Of a stretch of DNA of 64,000 nt, positions 49,976 through 57,731 are shown piece after piece. The translations under genes were made by a program, and so were the position numbers. The stretch spans positions 52,371 through 116,370 of the forward strand of contig NZ_CALUAE010000003.1 of assembly GCF_943913955.1 (NCBI RefSeq), in the 5' to 3' direction. The notes under the pieces are model-generated. The model was given only the letters and a program-made list of their open reading frames with translations, did not search any database and had not been told where the DNA came from. This DNA comes from Mycolicibacterium bacteremicum. Its GTDB lineage: Bacteria > Actinomycetota > Actinomycetes > Mycobacteriales > Mycobacteriaceae. Every line of letters begins with the position of its first letter. Positions within the stretch are counted from its first letter, which is position 1.

Positions 49976-50941
49976 CTAGAAGTGCAGGGCGCGGAAACGC
50001 CAGTCCAGCACGGGGCGGTCGCCGTCCTGTCCGACGGCGTAGACGACCGAGCGCAGCCCCAGCCGGACGCCGGCCGGTACCTGCTCGGCATCCTCGACAT
50101 GCAGCTCGCTGTGCAGGGTGTCGCCCTCGTGTACCGGACCGGTGTGGTCACAGGATTCCCAGCCCAGCACGGTCGCCAGATTCGGCAGCAGCCTGCTCGC
50201 CTGGGCCAGCGCGAGCCCGATGGTGTGCCCGCCGTACACCAGACGCTGTCCACCGACCCGTGAATCATGGTGGGTGGCAGCGATGTTGAGCGACAGTCTG
50301 GCGAGCTCCGGGGCGCTGGTCACCACGTCGGCGGTGCCGGGCAGCACGGTGCCGACCAGAGCGGTGTCGAAGCTGCCGGCCAGCGTGCCGCCCGTCCAGT
50401 CGACCGTCGGGTCCGGCGGCGCGGACCGCTCGGCACCGATGCGGCTCAGATCGTCGGCATGGCCGGTGACGACGTCGTCGGCGGACAGCGGGAGCATGGC
50501 GCAGCGATAGAAGTCCAACACCGGTCGGCCCTGCTGGTCGGTGGTGCGCATCCGCAGTGCCGCCAGACCGGTGCCGGCCCGGCCCGGTTTGGCCGAGTTC
50601 TGCCGCAGACCCACGACCTCGGTGCGGGTGGCCAGGGTGTCGCCGAGCACCGGGAACCGGTGGAAGTCCAGTCCCCGGTAGAACAGGTTGGCCTTCACCC
50701 GCTGGGTGACGAGCGTGGACTGGCCGATCGCGATATCGCAGACCAGGGCGGGGTGGGCCAGCGGCGCGGCGGCCCCGGTCACGGTGCGGGCCAGTTCGGC
50801 GTCGAGCGCCAGGCGCAGCCGATCACCGAGGATGCTCTGGTGCACCGCGGCCGCACCGGCGGTCAGCGTCATCGACGGCGCGGTGTCGAACACATCGCCG
50901 ACGTGCAGGTCGTCGAAATACGGTCCGCCCGGTCCATACAT
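49976..50941 (-). CDS. Double-hotdog hydratase (Rv0216-like)
   Basis: A 321-residue double-hotdog protein similar to M. tuberculosis Rv0216. The opening MYGPGGPYFDDLHVGDVFDTAP is nearly diagnostic, and each half keeps a hotdog helix (VHQSILGDRLRLALD and THHDSRVGGQRLVYGGHTIGLALAQASR). The second half carries the probable catalytic Asp-His in AATHHDSRVGGQRLVYGGH. It should hydrate trans-2-enoyl-CoA or similar thioesters; the physiological substrate is unknown even for Rv0216. It follows arsR by 16 bp and precedes the CoA transferase by 28 bp. Confidence 0.88.
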   Translation of the reverse strand: MYGPGGPYFDDLHVGDVFDTAPSMTLTAGAAAVHQSILGDRLRLALDAELARTVTGAAAPLAHPALVCDIAIGQSTLVTQRVKANLFYRGLDFHRFPVLGDTLATRTEVVGLRQNSAKPGRAGTGLAALRMRTTDQQGRPVLDFYRCAMLPLSADDVVTGHADDLSRIGAERSAPPDPTVDWTGGTLAGSFDTALVGTVLPGTADVVTSAPELARLSLNIAATHHDSRVGGQRLVYGGHTIGLALAQASRLLPNLATVLGWESCDHTGPVHEGDTLHSELHVEDAEQVPAGVRLGLRSVVYAVGQDGDRPVLDWRFRALHF

Positions 50942-50957
50942 GGACTCGGACTCTATT

Positions 50958-51323
50958 TCAGGCGTGCGGTGGTTCTCCGGTGACCCGGTGATCGGCGTGG
51001 TTGAGGCCCTCGCGCACCAGCCGGCCCAGATGGCCGTCGCGCAACCGGTAGTAGACGCGGCGGCCGTCCTTGCGGGTGTCGACCAGCCGGGCGAAGCGCA
51101 GCTTGGCCAGGTGCTGGCTGATCGAGGTGCGCGACCCGCCGGTGGCCTCGGCCAGTGCGCTGACATCGGCCTCGCCCTGGGTCAGCAGCCAGAGCAGGTG
51201 CAGGCGGGTCGGGTCGGCCAGCATCCGGAAGGTGTCGCTGGCCGCGTCCAGTCGGTCACGGTCCGGTGCGCCCGCGTGGACCAGACTGGGCGCGTCGGTC
51301 GGCGCGGTCGGCGTCCTGTCCAT
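50958..51323 (-). CDS. ArsR-family transcriptional regulator
   Basis: A 121-residue ArsR-type repressor with a winged helix at about 28-105 (MLADPTRLHLLWLL, then GGSRTSISQHLAKLRFARLV and DGRRVYYRLRDGHL). No Cys cluster is present, so it is not a classical metal sensor; only His residues near the C-terminus (GLNHADHRV, PPHA) could bind metal. The first 25 residues lie inside the MFS 3' end (68-bp overlap); GTG 51281 is an alternative start. It is the second gene of the operon and probably autoregulates at the palindrome 52528-52547. Confidence 0.87.
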   Translation of the reverse strand: MDRTPTAPTDAPSLVHAGAPDRDRLDAASDTFRMLADPTRLHLLWLLTQGEADVSALAEATGGSRTSISQHLAKLRFARLVDTRKDGRRVYYRLRDGHLGRLVREGLNHADHRVTGEPPHA

Positions 51324-52509
51324 CGACGAGCTGCCCCCTCCCGCGGACCGTGATGCGGACCGCCGCTGCGGCCGCCCCTGTTGCGAGGATAGCCAGGATC
51401 GTTGCGGCCAGCCCGTGATCGACGCCCGCGCCCACCCACCCGGCGATCGGATAGGTCAGCAGGAACCCGGCGTGCGAGAGCGAGAACTGGGCGGTGAACA
51501 CCGCGGTGCGATCCGGACCGGTGCGGGCCAGCAGTCGGCCGGCCGGGGTGGTGACCATGGCGGTGGCCGCACCGAGCGCCGCCCACAGTGCCATCAGCAC
51601 CGACGGGCCGGGCGTGGTCACGCTGAGCACGGCGGCGGTGACGGCCAGGCCGGCCGCGGCGCCGACCGCACCGATCGCCATCAGGATGCGGTCGGCGATG
51701 ACGGTCAGCAACCGGGGTGTGCACAGTGCGACGGCCATCGACCCGGCACCGTAGGCGGCCAGTGTCACCGCCACGTCGGCATCGTCTCCGCCCTGCAGTC
51801 CGCGGACGTAGACGACGGTGTTCACCAGTACCAGCGCGGTGGCCGCGGCGACCGCCAGGTTCATCGCGAGCAGCGCACGCAACTCGCTGCGCCCGAACAT
51901 GATCCGCGTGCCTGCCAGCACGCGGTCGCGCAGCGGTGCCTGCTCGGTGCGACGCGCGCCGACCGGCACCGCCGTGCGCCCGACCAGCAGGCCGGACAGC
52001 AGAAAACCCCCGGCGGTGGCCACGAACAGTCCGGAGTAGGCCAGCACCGTCAGCAGCGCGGCCGCGAGCAGCGGGCTGAGCATCGCCTCCAGGTCATAGG
52101 CCAGCCGGGACAGCGACAGCCCGCGGGTGTAATCGCGTTCGTCGACCAGGACGGCCGGGATGACCGCCTGGAATGCCGGGGTGAACGTCGCGGACGCGGC
52201 CTGCAGGACGAACACCAGCAGGTACACCTGCCAGGTGTGCCCGACCAGTGGCAGCGACACCGCGATCGCGGCGCGCACCGCGTCGGCACCGACCAGCACG
52301 GTCCGGGGATGCAGCCGCTCGGTCAGCGTCGACATCACCGGTGCCACAACGACATAGGCCACCATCTTGATGGCGAGCACCGTCCCGAGCACCGCGCCCG
52401 CCGCGCCGCCGGCCAGGTCATAGGCGAGCAAGCCGAGGGCGACGGTCAGCAGTCCGGTTCCGGTCAGCGCGATGACCTGGGCGGTGAACAGCCGGGCGAA
52501 GACGGACAC
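51256..52509 (-). CDS. MFS transporter
   Basis: A 417-residue major facilitator with about twelve membrane helices. The helix 2-3 loop reads STLTERLHPRTVLVGAD, a variant of the GxLaDrxGrr loop, and the N-terminal fold and partner ArsR place it with drug or metal efflux MFS proteins (NreB/MFS_3-like). The start GTG 52509 places the predicted -10 CATACT 5 nt upstream, with the 20-bp palindrome just beyond. The C-terminal 25 residues are Arg/Asp rich and overlap arsR. It heads the catabolic run and may import the substrate or export a toxic intermediate. Confidence 0.88.
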   Translation of the reverse strand: MSVFARLFTAQVIALTGTGLLTVALGLLAYDLAGGAAGAVLGTVLAIKMVAYVVVAPVMSTLTERLHPRTVLVGADAVRAAIAVSLPLVGHTWQVYLLVFVLQAASATFTPAFQAVIPAVLVDERDYTRGLSLSRLAYDLEAMLSPLLAAALLTVLAYSGLFVATAGGFLLSGLLVGRTAVPVGARRTEQAPLRDRVLAGTRIMFGRSELRALLAMNLAVAAATALVLVNTVVYVRGLQGGDDADVAVTLAAYGAGSMAVALCTPRLLTVIADRILMAIGAVGAAAGLAVTAAVLSVTTPGPSVLMALWAALGAATAMVTTPAGRLLARTGPDRTAVFTAQFSLSHAGFLLTYPIAGWVGAGVDHGLAATILAILATGAAAAAVRITVRGRGQLVDGQDADRADRRAQSGPRGRTGP

Positions 52510-52515
52510 CGCCCA

Positions 52516-52521
52516 AGTATG
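52516..52521 (-). promoter_or_regulatory. Predicted -10 of the MFS-arsR operon
   Basis: On the minus strand the hexamer reads CATACT and ends 6 nt from GTG 52509. The operator palindrome begins 6 bp upstream of it, in the -35 to spacer region. Confidence 0.5.
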
Positions 52522-52527
52522 CACTAC

Positions 52528-52547
52528 ATGTGCGCACGTGCGCACAT
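52528..52547. promoter_or_regulatory. Perfect 20-bp palindrome, ArsR operator candidate
   Basis: ATGTGCGCAC followed by its exact complement GTGCGCACAT, between the XRE stop (52553) and the MFS start (52509). Its symmetry, AT-ends and position over the promoter fit an ArsR-family operator. It would place the MFS-arsR-hydratase-CoA transferase-amidohydrolase run under the co-encoded repressor. Confidence 0.75.
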
Positions 52548-52552
52548 ATAGG

Positions 52553-53371
52553 TCAGATGCCGCGGCTGGCCGCCAGGCTGCCGAGCATCTTGACCGCATC
52601 CGCACTCGGTGAACCGGGCGCGGCCTGGTACACCACCAGCTCCTGACCGGGCGCGGAGCGCACCGCGAACGTCTGCAGCCCGAGGGTCACGATGCCGACC
52701 TCGGGGTGCCGGAACACCTTGGTGTCCTGGGTCTTTCCCCGCACATCGTGGCGAGCCCACAACTGTGCGAACTCCGCGCTGGTGGCCAGCAGCTCGGTGA
52801 GCACCGCGACCACCCTCGGGTCACCGGGCTGCTCGCCATGGTTGCGCCGGAACCCAGCCACCGAATTCGCCGCGATGCGCGGCCAGTCGGCGTAGAACTC
52901 GCGGGCCCGCGGCTCGGTGAACACCAGTGTCATCAGGTTGCCGTGCGCACCGAAATCCCCGAACAGCGCCTCGGCGATCGGATTGGCCGCCAACACGTCA
53001 TAGGCCCGGTTGTAGACCAGCGCCGGGTTGTCCGGCCAGGCCGCCATCAGTTGCAGCAGGGCCGGATCCACCCGGTCGGGTGCGACCGGCCCCGGCGCCG
53101 GTGCGGCCTGGCCGGCCAACCGGAACAGGTGGGCGCGGCCGTCCTCGTCCAGACGCAGCGCGGTCGCCAGCGCCTCCAGAACCTGGACCGACGGCGAGCG
53201 TTCCCGGCCCTGCTCGAGGCGGACGTAGTAGTCGACGCTCACCCCGGCCAGTTGGGCCACCTCCTCGCGGCGCAGACCGGGCACGCGCCGCAGACCGACA
53301 CTGACCAGACCGACGTCCGCGGGCCCGAGCAGGGCCCGCCGGCTGCGCAGAAAGTCCCCGAGTTCCGGCAT
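52553..53371 (-). CDS. XRE regulator with MmyB-like ligand domain
   Basis: A 272-residue regulator. Residues 1-75 hold an N-terminal HTH (GLRREEVAQLAGVSVDYYVRLEQGR), and residues 95-272 the MmyB-like PAS-type domain (NPALVYNRAYDVLAANPIAEALFGD, then VGIVTLGLQTFAV and a final VVYQAAPGSPS). Members sense fatty-acid-like ligands and often control a divergent short-chain dehydrogenase, the arrangement seen here with the SDR at 53458. ATG 53371 is used. A dyad lies in the shared 86-bp promoter space. Confidence 0.9.
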   Translation of the reverse strand: MPELGDFLRSRRALLGPADVGLVSVGLRRVPGLRREEVAQLAGVSVDYYVRLEQGRERSPSVQVLEALATALRLDEDGRAHLFRLAGQAAPAPGPVAPDRVDPALLQLMAAWPDNPALVYNRAYDVLAANPIAEALFGDFGAHGNLMTLVFTEPRAREFYADWPRIAANSVAGFRRNHGEQPGDPRVVAVLTELLATSAEFAQLWARHDVRGKTQDTKVFRHPEVGIVTLGLQTFAVRSAPGQELVVYQAAPGSPSADAVKMLGSLAASRGI

Positions 53372-53401
53372 ATGGCCACAGTAGGCGCGGCCGGCCACGG
53401 A

Positions 53402-53426
53402 TGCCTGGGTGTCACGCACCCTGGCA
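53402..53426. promoter_or_regulatory. Dyad between XRE/MmyB-type regulator and SDR
   Basis: TGCCTGGGTG-N5-CACCCTGGCA, 10-bp arms with one mismatch, centred in the 86-bp divergent gap. It is the likely operator of the regulator at 52553-53371 controlling the SDR and itself. Confidence 0.55.
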
Positions 53427-53457
53427 CGGCCACCGCACTCGACCGACGCTGGAGCGC

Positions 53458-54168
53458 ATGACCGATAAGAAGATCGTCCTCGTCACCGGAGCCACCAGCG
53501 GGATCGGCGAAGCCATCGCGCGTCGGCTGGCCGCCCAGGGTCACCAGGTGGTGGCCGGAGCCCGCCGCACCGACCGGCTGGACGCACTGGCAGGAGACAA
53601 TCTGGCGGTACGCCGCCTCGACGTCACCGACCGGGCGGATTTCACCGGCTTCGTCGACTCGGCCGTCAGCCAGTACGGGCGCGTCGACGTGCTGATCAAC
53701 AACGCCGGGGTGATGCCACTGTCCCGGATGGACGCGCTGCTGGTCGACCAGTGGGACACCATGATCGACGTGAACATCCGCGGTGTGCTCAACGGCATCG
53801 CCGCCACCCTGCCGCACTTCCAACGGCTCGGCAGTGGACATTTCGTCACGGTCGCCTCCGTCGGCGCGCACGAGGTCGTCCCCACCGCCGCGGTGTACTG
53901 CGCCACCAAGCATGCGGCGTGGGCGATCACCGAGGGGTTGCGCCTCGAGCTGGACCCCTCGATCCGGGTCACCACCATCTCCCCCGGTGTCGTGGAATCC
54001 GAACTGGCCGATACGATCACCGACCCGACGGCCGCCGACGCGATGCGCAGCTACCGCGCCGCGGCGATCGCCCCGGATGCCATCGCCCGGGCGGTCGGCT
54101 TCGCGATCGACGAGCCCGCCGATGTGGACGTCAACGAGATGGTGGTCAGGCCGGCCCGGCAGCGCTGA
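53458..54168 (+). CDS. Short-chain dehydrogenase/reductase
   Basis: A 236-residue classical SDR. NAD(P) motif TGATSGIGEA (residues 10-19), NNAG at about 80-83, Ser in VTVASVGAHE and the Tyr/Lys pair in YCATKHAAW. The preceding ARRTDRL suggests NADP(H) preference because Arg residues follow the second beta strand. The substrate is unknown. ATG 53458 is used. The 3' end overlaps the echA-like gene by 23 bp. Confidence 0.9.
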   Translation: MTDKKIVLVTGATSGIGEAIARRLAAQGHQVVAGARRTDRLDALAGDNLAVRRLDVTDRADFTGFVDSAVSQYGRVDVLINNAGVMPLSRMDALLVDQWDTMIDVNIRGVLNGIAATLPHFQRLGSGHFVTVASVGAHEVVPTAAVYCATKHAAWAITEGLRLELDPSIRVTTISPGVVESELADTITDPTAADAMRSYRAAAIAPDAIARAVGFAIDEPADVDVNEMVVRPARQR

Positions 54169-55048
54169 CGATCTCGTCGACCAGGCCCCAGGACAATGCC
54201 GTCGCGGCGTCGATGGTGGCGCCGGTGAGCACCAGATAGGCGGTGCGCCACCGGCCCATCCGCCGCGTGATGCTCACGGTCCCGCCCGCCCCCGGGATCA
54301 GTCCGAGCGCGAGTTCGGGCAGTCCGATGGTGGCCGCGGGATCGGCGCTGACATGACCGCAGTAGGACGCCATCTCCAGCCCGCTGCCGAGCACCTGGCC
54401 GTGGACATGCGCCCGGCAGGCCGGGCCCAGTCGGGCGGTCAGCTCAGCCAGGGCCAGCGCCGGGCTGTGCCGGGTCCTGGCCAGGTGCGCGCTCGCCGGA
54501 TCGGCGAAGGTGCCGAACTCGGCCAGATCGCCTCCGCTGCAGAAGGATCGGCCGTTGCCGGTCAGTACCACCCCGGTCACCGAATCGTCGAGACGAGCCA
54601 CCTCGAGGGCCTCCAGCAGGGCGGCGCGCGCATCGGTGGTGAAGGCGTTGTGCCGCTGCGGCCGGTTGAACTGGATGTGCAGCGTGTCACCGGTCCGTTG
54701 GGACAGCACCGGGTCGGCGATGTGCGGCAGCTCCGCGGGCCCGCGGTCGGCCAGCCAGCGCGCGAACTCCGGCCCGGACTGCAACGTCGAGTACGCCAGC
54801 GATTCGGTGATCACACCGGCGTAGGTCGAGCGGGCCGGGTCGACGCTGCGCAGTACGTCATCGCATACCGCCGCGGACTGCGGCCACCGCTGCAGCCGGA
54901 TCCGCAGCTCGGTCAGCGTGGCGTGCACCGAGGCCACCGTGACCGCCCGCCGGTCGTCGGTGGGGTCCTCGGTGAGGGTGAACGTCGCCTCCTCGACCGG
55001 GTCGCCGACGCCGACGGTGATCCCGCCGGGGAGTTCGAGGACGCTCAT
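54146..55048 (-). CDS. Enoyl-CoA hydratase/isomerase-like protein with unusual architecture
   Basis: A 300-residue protein. Residues 1-112 are an N-terminal extension with no recognised fold (ELRIRLQRWPQSAAVCDDVLR and FARWLADRGP are helical). Residues 113-300 form a crotonase core: IQFNRPQRHNAF, the oxyanion segment RSFCSGGDLAEFG, GSGLEMASYCGHV and LGLIPGAGGTVSI. It stops at GLVDEIV, so the usual C-terminal helical domain of about 60 residues is missing. Perhaps the N-terminal part takes its place. Its ATG overlaps the fadD4 stop (ATGA), so the two are translationally coupled. Confidence 0.85.
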   Translation of the reverse strand: MSVLELPGGITVGVGDPVEEATFTLTEDPTDDRRAVTVASVHATLTELRIRLQRWPQSAAVCDDVLRSVDPARSTYAGVITESLAYSTLQSGPEFARWLADRGPAELPHIADPVLSQRTGDTLHIQFNRPQRHNAFTTDARAALLEALEVARLDDSVTGVVLTGNGRSFCSGGDLAEFGTFADPASAHLARTRHSPALALAELTARLGPACRAHVHGQVLGSGLEMASYCGHVSADPAATIGLPELALGLIPGAGGTVSITRRMGRWRTAYLVLTGATIDAATALSWGLVDEIVSAAGPA

Positions 55049-56562
55049 GAGTACTTCTTGATCAGCTCCTGCTTGTAGAGCTTGCCGGTGTCGGTGCGCG
55101 GCAGTTGCGCCTCGAAGGAGATGGAGCGCGGGCACTTGTAGTGCGACAGCTGATCTCGCAGCCAGGCCAGCAGCTCGGCGGCGAATTCGTCGGTGGCATC
55201 GGCCGGGTCGACGGTCTGCACCACACCCTTGACGGCCTGGCCCATCTCCTCGTCGGGGATCCCGAACACCGCGGCGTCCATCACCTTCGGGTGGATCACG
55301 AGCATGTTCTCGGCCTCCTGCGGGTAGATGTTCACCCCGCCCGAGATGATCATGTGGTGCCGCCGGTCGGTCAGGTACAGGTAGCCGTCGTCGTCGAGAT
55401 AGCCGATGTCGCCCACCGTCTTCCAGCCGTGGGAATCCCGCGACGACGCGGTCTTCTCGGCATCGTTGAGGTATTCGAAGTCCTGGCCGCCCTCGAAGAA
55501 GATCTCACCGGCCTGTCCGGGCGGCAGTTCGTTGCCGTCCTCGTCGAGGATGTGCACCACCCCGGTCATGGCCTTGCCCACCGAGCCGGGATGGGCCAGC
55601 CACTCCTCGGCGCTGATCAGCGTGGCGCCGATCGCTTCGGAGGAGGCGTAGTACTCGTCGACGATCGGGCCCCACCAGTCGATCATCTGCTTCTTGATCT
55701 CCACCGGGCAGGGCGCGGCGGCGTGCATGACGCGCTGCAGACTCGACACGTCGTATGAATTGCGAACCTGCTCCGGCAGTTTCAGGAAGCGGGTGAACAT
55801 CACCGGGACGAACTGGCCGTGCGTCACGCCGTATTTGCCGATGGCCTCCAGGGCGCCCTCGGCATCGAACTTCTCCAGCACGACGGTGGTGATGCCGCCG
55901 GCGAGCGCCTGCATGGACCACACCGACGGAGCGGTGTGATACAGCGGCGCGGGGCTGAGGTAGACCGCGTCGGGGTTCATCCAGAACGAGACCAGCGCGG
56001 CCATCATGCCCGGGGTCTCCGACGGCGGAAGGTGCGGCAGCGCCCGCTTGATGCCCTTGGGGCGGCCGGTGGTGCCGGATGAGTACTGCAGCAGATCACC
56101 GTCCCACTCGTCGTCGATCGGCGTGGTCGGCAGATCGGCGACCGCCTCGGGATAGCGCACCCAGCCGTCCAGCTCGCCGGTGGTCAGCAGCACCGGCGGC
56201 AGACCGTTGGGCAGATGCTCGGCCAGACCCTCCAGCACCGGGGTGAGTGCCGCCGAGCCGACGATCGCCTTGGCCTCGCTGTTATCGATGATGTACGCCG
56301 CCTCGGCGGCGGTCAGGTGGGTGTTGATGGGCACGTAGTACAGACCGGTGCGCCGCGCCGCCCACATGACGACGTGCATGTGCTCGTTGTTCTCGATCAG
56401 GATCGCCACCGCGTCACCCTCGACCAGACCGTGCTCGCGAAAGTAGTGCGCCAGCTGATTGGCCCGTGCCTCCATCTCGCCGAAGGTCACCACCGTGCCG
56501 GACGGATGGATGATGACGGCGGGCTTGTCGGGCGTGGCGGTGGCCGTTTCACGGATCTGCAT
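55045..56562 (-). CDS. fadD4: Acyl-CoA synthetase FadD4-like
   Basis: A 505-residue AMP-forming ligase. The P-loop is QYSSGTTGRPKGIKR, A5 is YYASSEAIGAT, A7 is TVGDIGYLDDDGYLYLTDRR and the catalytic Lys lies in TDTGKLYKQ. Its genomic place next to the Rv0216-like/pckG neighbourhood supports the FadD4 (Rv0214) name, though its substrate is not known. It heads the fadD4-echA pair. A 20-bp dyad lies about 50 bp upstream. Confidence 0.87.
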   Translation of the reverse strand: MQIRETATATPDKPAVIIHPSGTVVTFGEMEARANQLAHYFREHGLVEGDAVAILIENNEHMHVVMWAARRTGLYYVPINTHLTAAEAAYIIDNSEAKAIVGSAALTPVLEGLAEHLPNGLPPVLLTTGELDGWVRYPEAVADLPTTPIDDEWDGDLLQYSSGTTGRPKGIKRALPHLPPSETPGMMAALVSFWMNPDAVYLSPAPLYHTAPSVWSMQALAGGITTVVLEKFDAEGALEAIGKYGVTHGQFVPVMFTRFLKLPEQVRNSYDVSSLQRVMHAAAPCPVEIKKQMIDWWGPIVDEYYASSEAIGATLISAEEWLAHPGSVGKAMTGVVHILDEDGNELPPGQAGEIFFEGGQDFEYLNDAEKTASSRDSHGWKTVGDIGYLDDDGYLYLTDRRHHMIISGGVNIYPQEAENMLVIHPKVMDAAVFGIPDEEMGQAVKGVVQTVDPADATDEFAAELLAWLRDQLSHYKCPRSISFEAQLPRTDTGKLYKQELIKKYS

Positions 56563-56612
56563 GAGGCGACTTTACGATGCCGCTCGCCCGGCCCGACAGA
56601 GAAGTGCCCAAA

Positions 56613-56632
56613 AACTTGACATCCGTCAAGTT
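56613..56632. promoter_or_regulatory. Dyad upstream of fadD4
   Basis: AACTTGAC-ATCC-GTCAAGTT, a perfect inverted repeat with 8-bp arms, 51 bp before the fadD4 start. The rest of the 295-bp gap (56563-56857) is AT-richer near 56690-56800 and holds GGAGGAG (56843-56849) for the next gene; no other element is clear. The dyad suits a TetR or GntR-type repressor. Confidence 0.6.
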
Positions 56633-56857
56633 CGACGGCCGACCCCGCCCCTCACGCCAACCGCATTTTCCGCACACCGTGCCCCGTCGCAAATAGTGCA
56701 TCAATTGCCGTTGTTGGCTTGTTTGTTCTTTTCTGCACATAAACCCTGCCAACAGACCACTCAAAAGTCTTGCTGTTGTAACTGCAGCTACCCATGATGT
56801 TAGGTTGTGGGGAAGTTTCCGCAGTACTGAACCGGGGTCACCGGAGGAGAGACGATC

Positions 56858-57640
56858 TTGACCGCACGCATCGACTCCGGCGCCGTCGCGCGCACGGTCT
56901 CACCCGGCTCGACCGGCACCGGTTTCCGGGCCTGCGCACCCGACCTCGTCGCCCGGATCGAGGGCACCGGCACCGCGTGTCTGCCCGGTGCGGTCGGCGT
57001 CGAGTGGCTGGCCGCCGTCGGCGAGTTCGCCGCCCGGGTGTCCACCGGCGAGCACGACGTGATGATCGAGGGCGCCGAGGCCGCCGCCCTGCCGTTCCTG
57101 CGTGAGTTGTCCGCCGACGGCGAACTGCAGGAGCTGATGGAGTCGGTGGCCCGGTTGGCCCACCCCGCAGGCGACCGCACCGACCGCGCCTTCGACTGGG
57201 CCCTGCGGGTGATCAACGGTCCGGATCCGCAGCGCCGCCCGCTGTGGCTGCACTATGACGCCAGCGTGGTCACCATGGTGATCCCGGTGGTGGTGCCGCA
57301 GGCTGCGCCCGGACAGTCCGGCGAACTGGTGCTCTGCCCCAACCGACGGCCGTACCGGTCCAGGGCGCTGACCAACCTGATCGAGAAGATGGTCGTCCAG
57401 AGCGATTCCTACCGGCGCCGCTTCCTGCGCCGGCTGCGCTGGGACCGCAACGCGGAGATCGTCGCGGTGCGCCCGGGCGACGCATACCTGTTCTGGGGTT
57501 ACCGGTCGTATCACGCCACCCTGCCGTGCGCCCCGGGCACCAGCCGCGTCACCGTGGTGCTGCACTACCGCAACGTGCACGGCAACAGCCGGCTGATCGA
57601 CCGCGCCAAGCGTGTGCGGGCGGCGCTGCGCCCGGCGTGA
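56858..57640 (+). CDS. 2-oxoglutarate/Fe(II)-oxygenase-like protein
   Basis: A 260-residue protein that I do not recognise by family name. A HxD...H...R pattern typical of 2OG-Fe(II) oxygenases is visible: H132 and D134 in LWLHYDASV, H219 in YRSYHATLPC, and R230 in GTSRVTVVLHY. GDAYLFWGYRSYHA has the shape of the distal-His strand in phytanoyl-CoA-hydroxylase-like proteins. The start is TTG 56858 with GGAGGAG 8 nt before it. It is followed after 91 bp by an MscS-type channel. Its substrate is unknown. A non-enzymatic cupin fold cannot be excluded. Confidence 0.68.
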   Translation: MTARIDSGAVARTVSPGSTGTGFRACAPDLVARIEGTGTACLPGAVGVEWLAAVGEFAARVSTGEHDVMIEGAEAAALPFLRELSADGELQELMESVARLAHPAGDRTDRAFDWALRVINGPDPQRRPLWLHYDASVVTMVIPVVVPQAAPGQSGELVLCPNRRPYRSRALTNLIEKMVVQSDSYRRRFLRRLRWDRNAEIVAVRPGDAYLFWGYRSYHATLPCAPGTSRVTVVLHYRNVHGNSRLIDRAKRVRAALRPA

Positions 57641-57731
57641 GCCGGGTCGCACTTTCGGTTCCGACGGGTTTTGCGGCGCGCCGGACCCGGGTAGCCCTGC
57701 GGGCGGACCTGCACCCGACCCGAAAGCAGTC

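Noticed and set aside
51256..51323. ArsR start at 51323 taken as certain
   Set aside because: It overlaps the MFS gene by 68 bp; GTG 51281 is also plausible, so the start is reported as uncertain.
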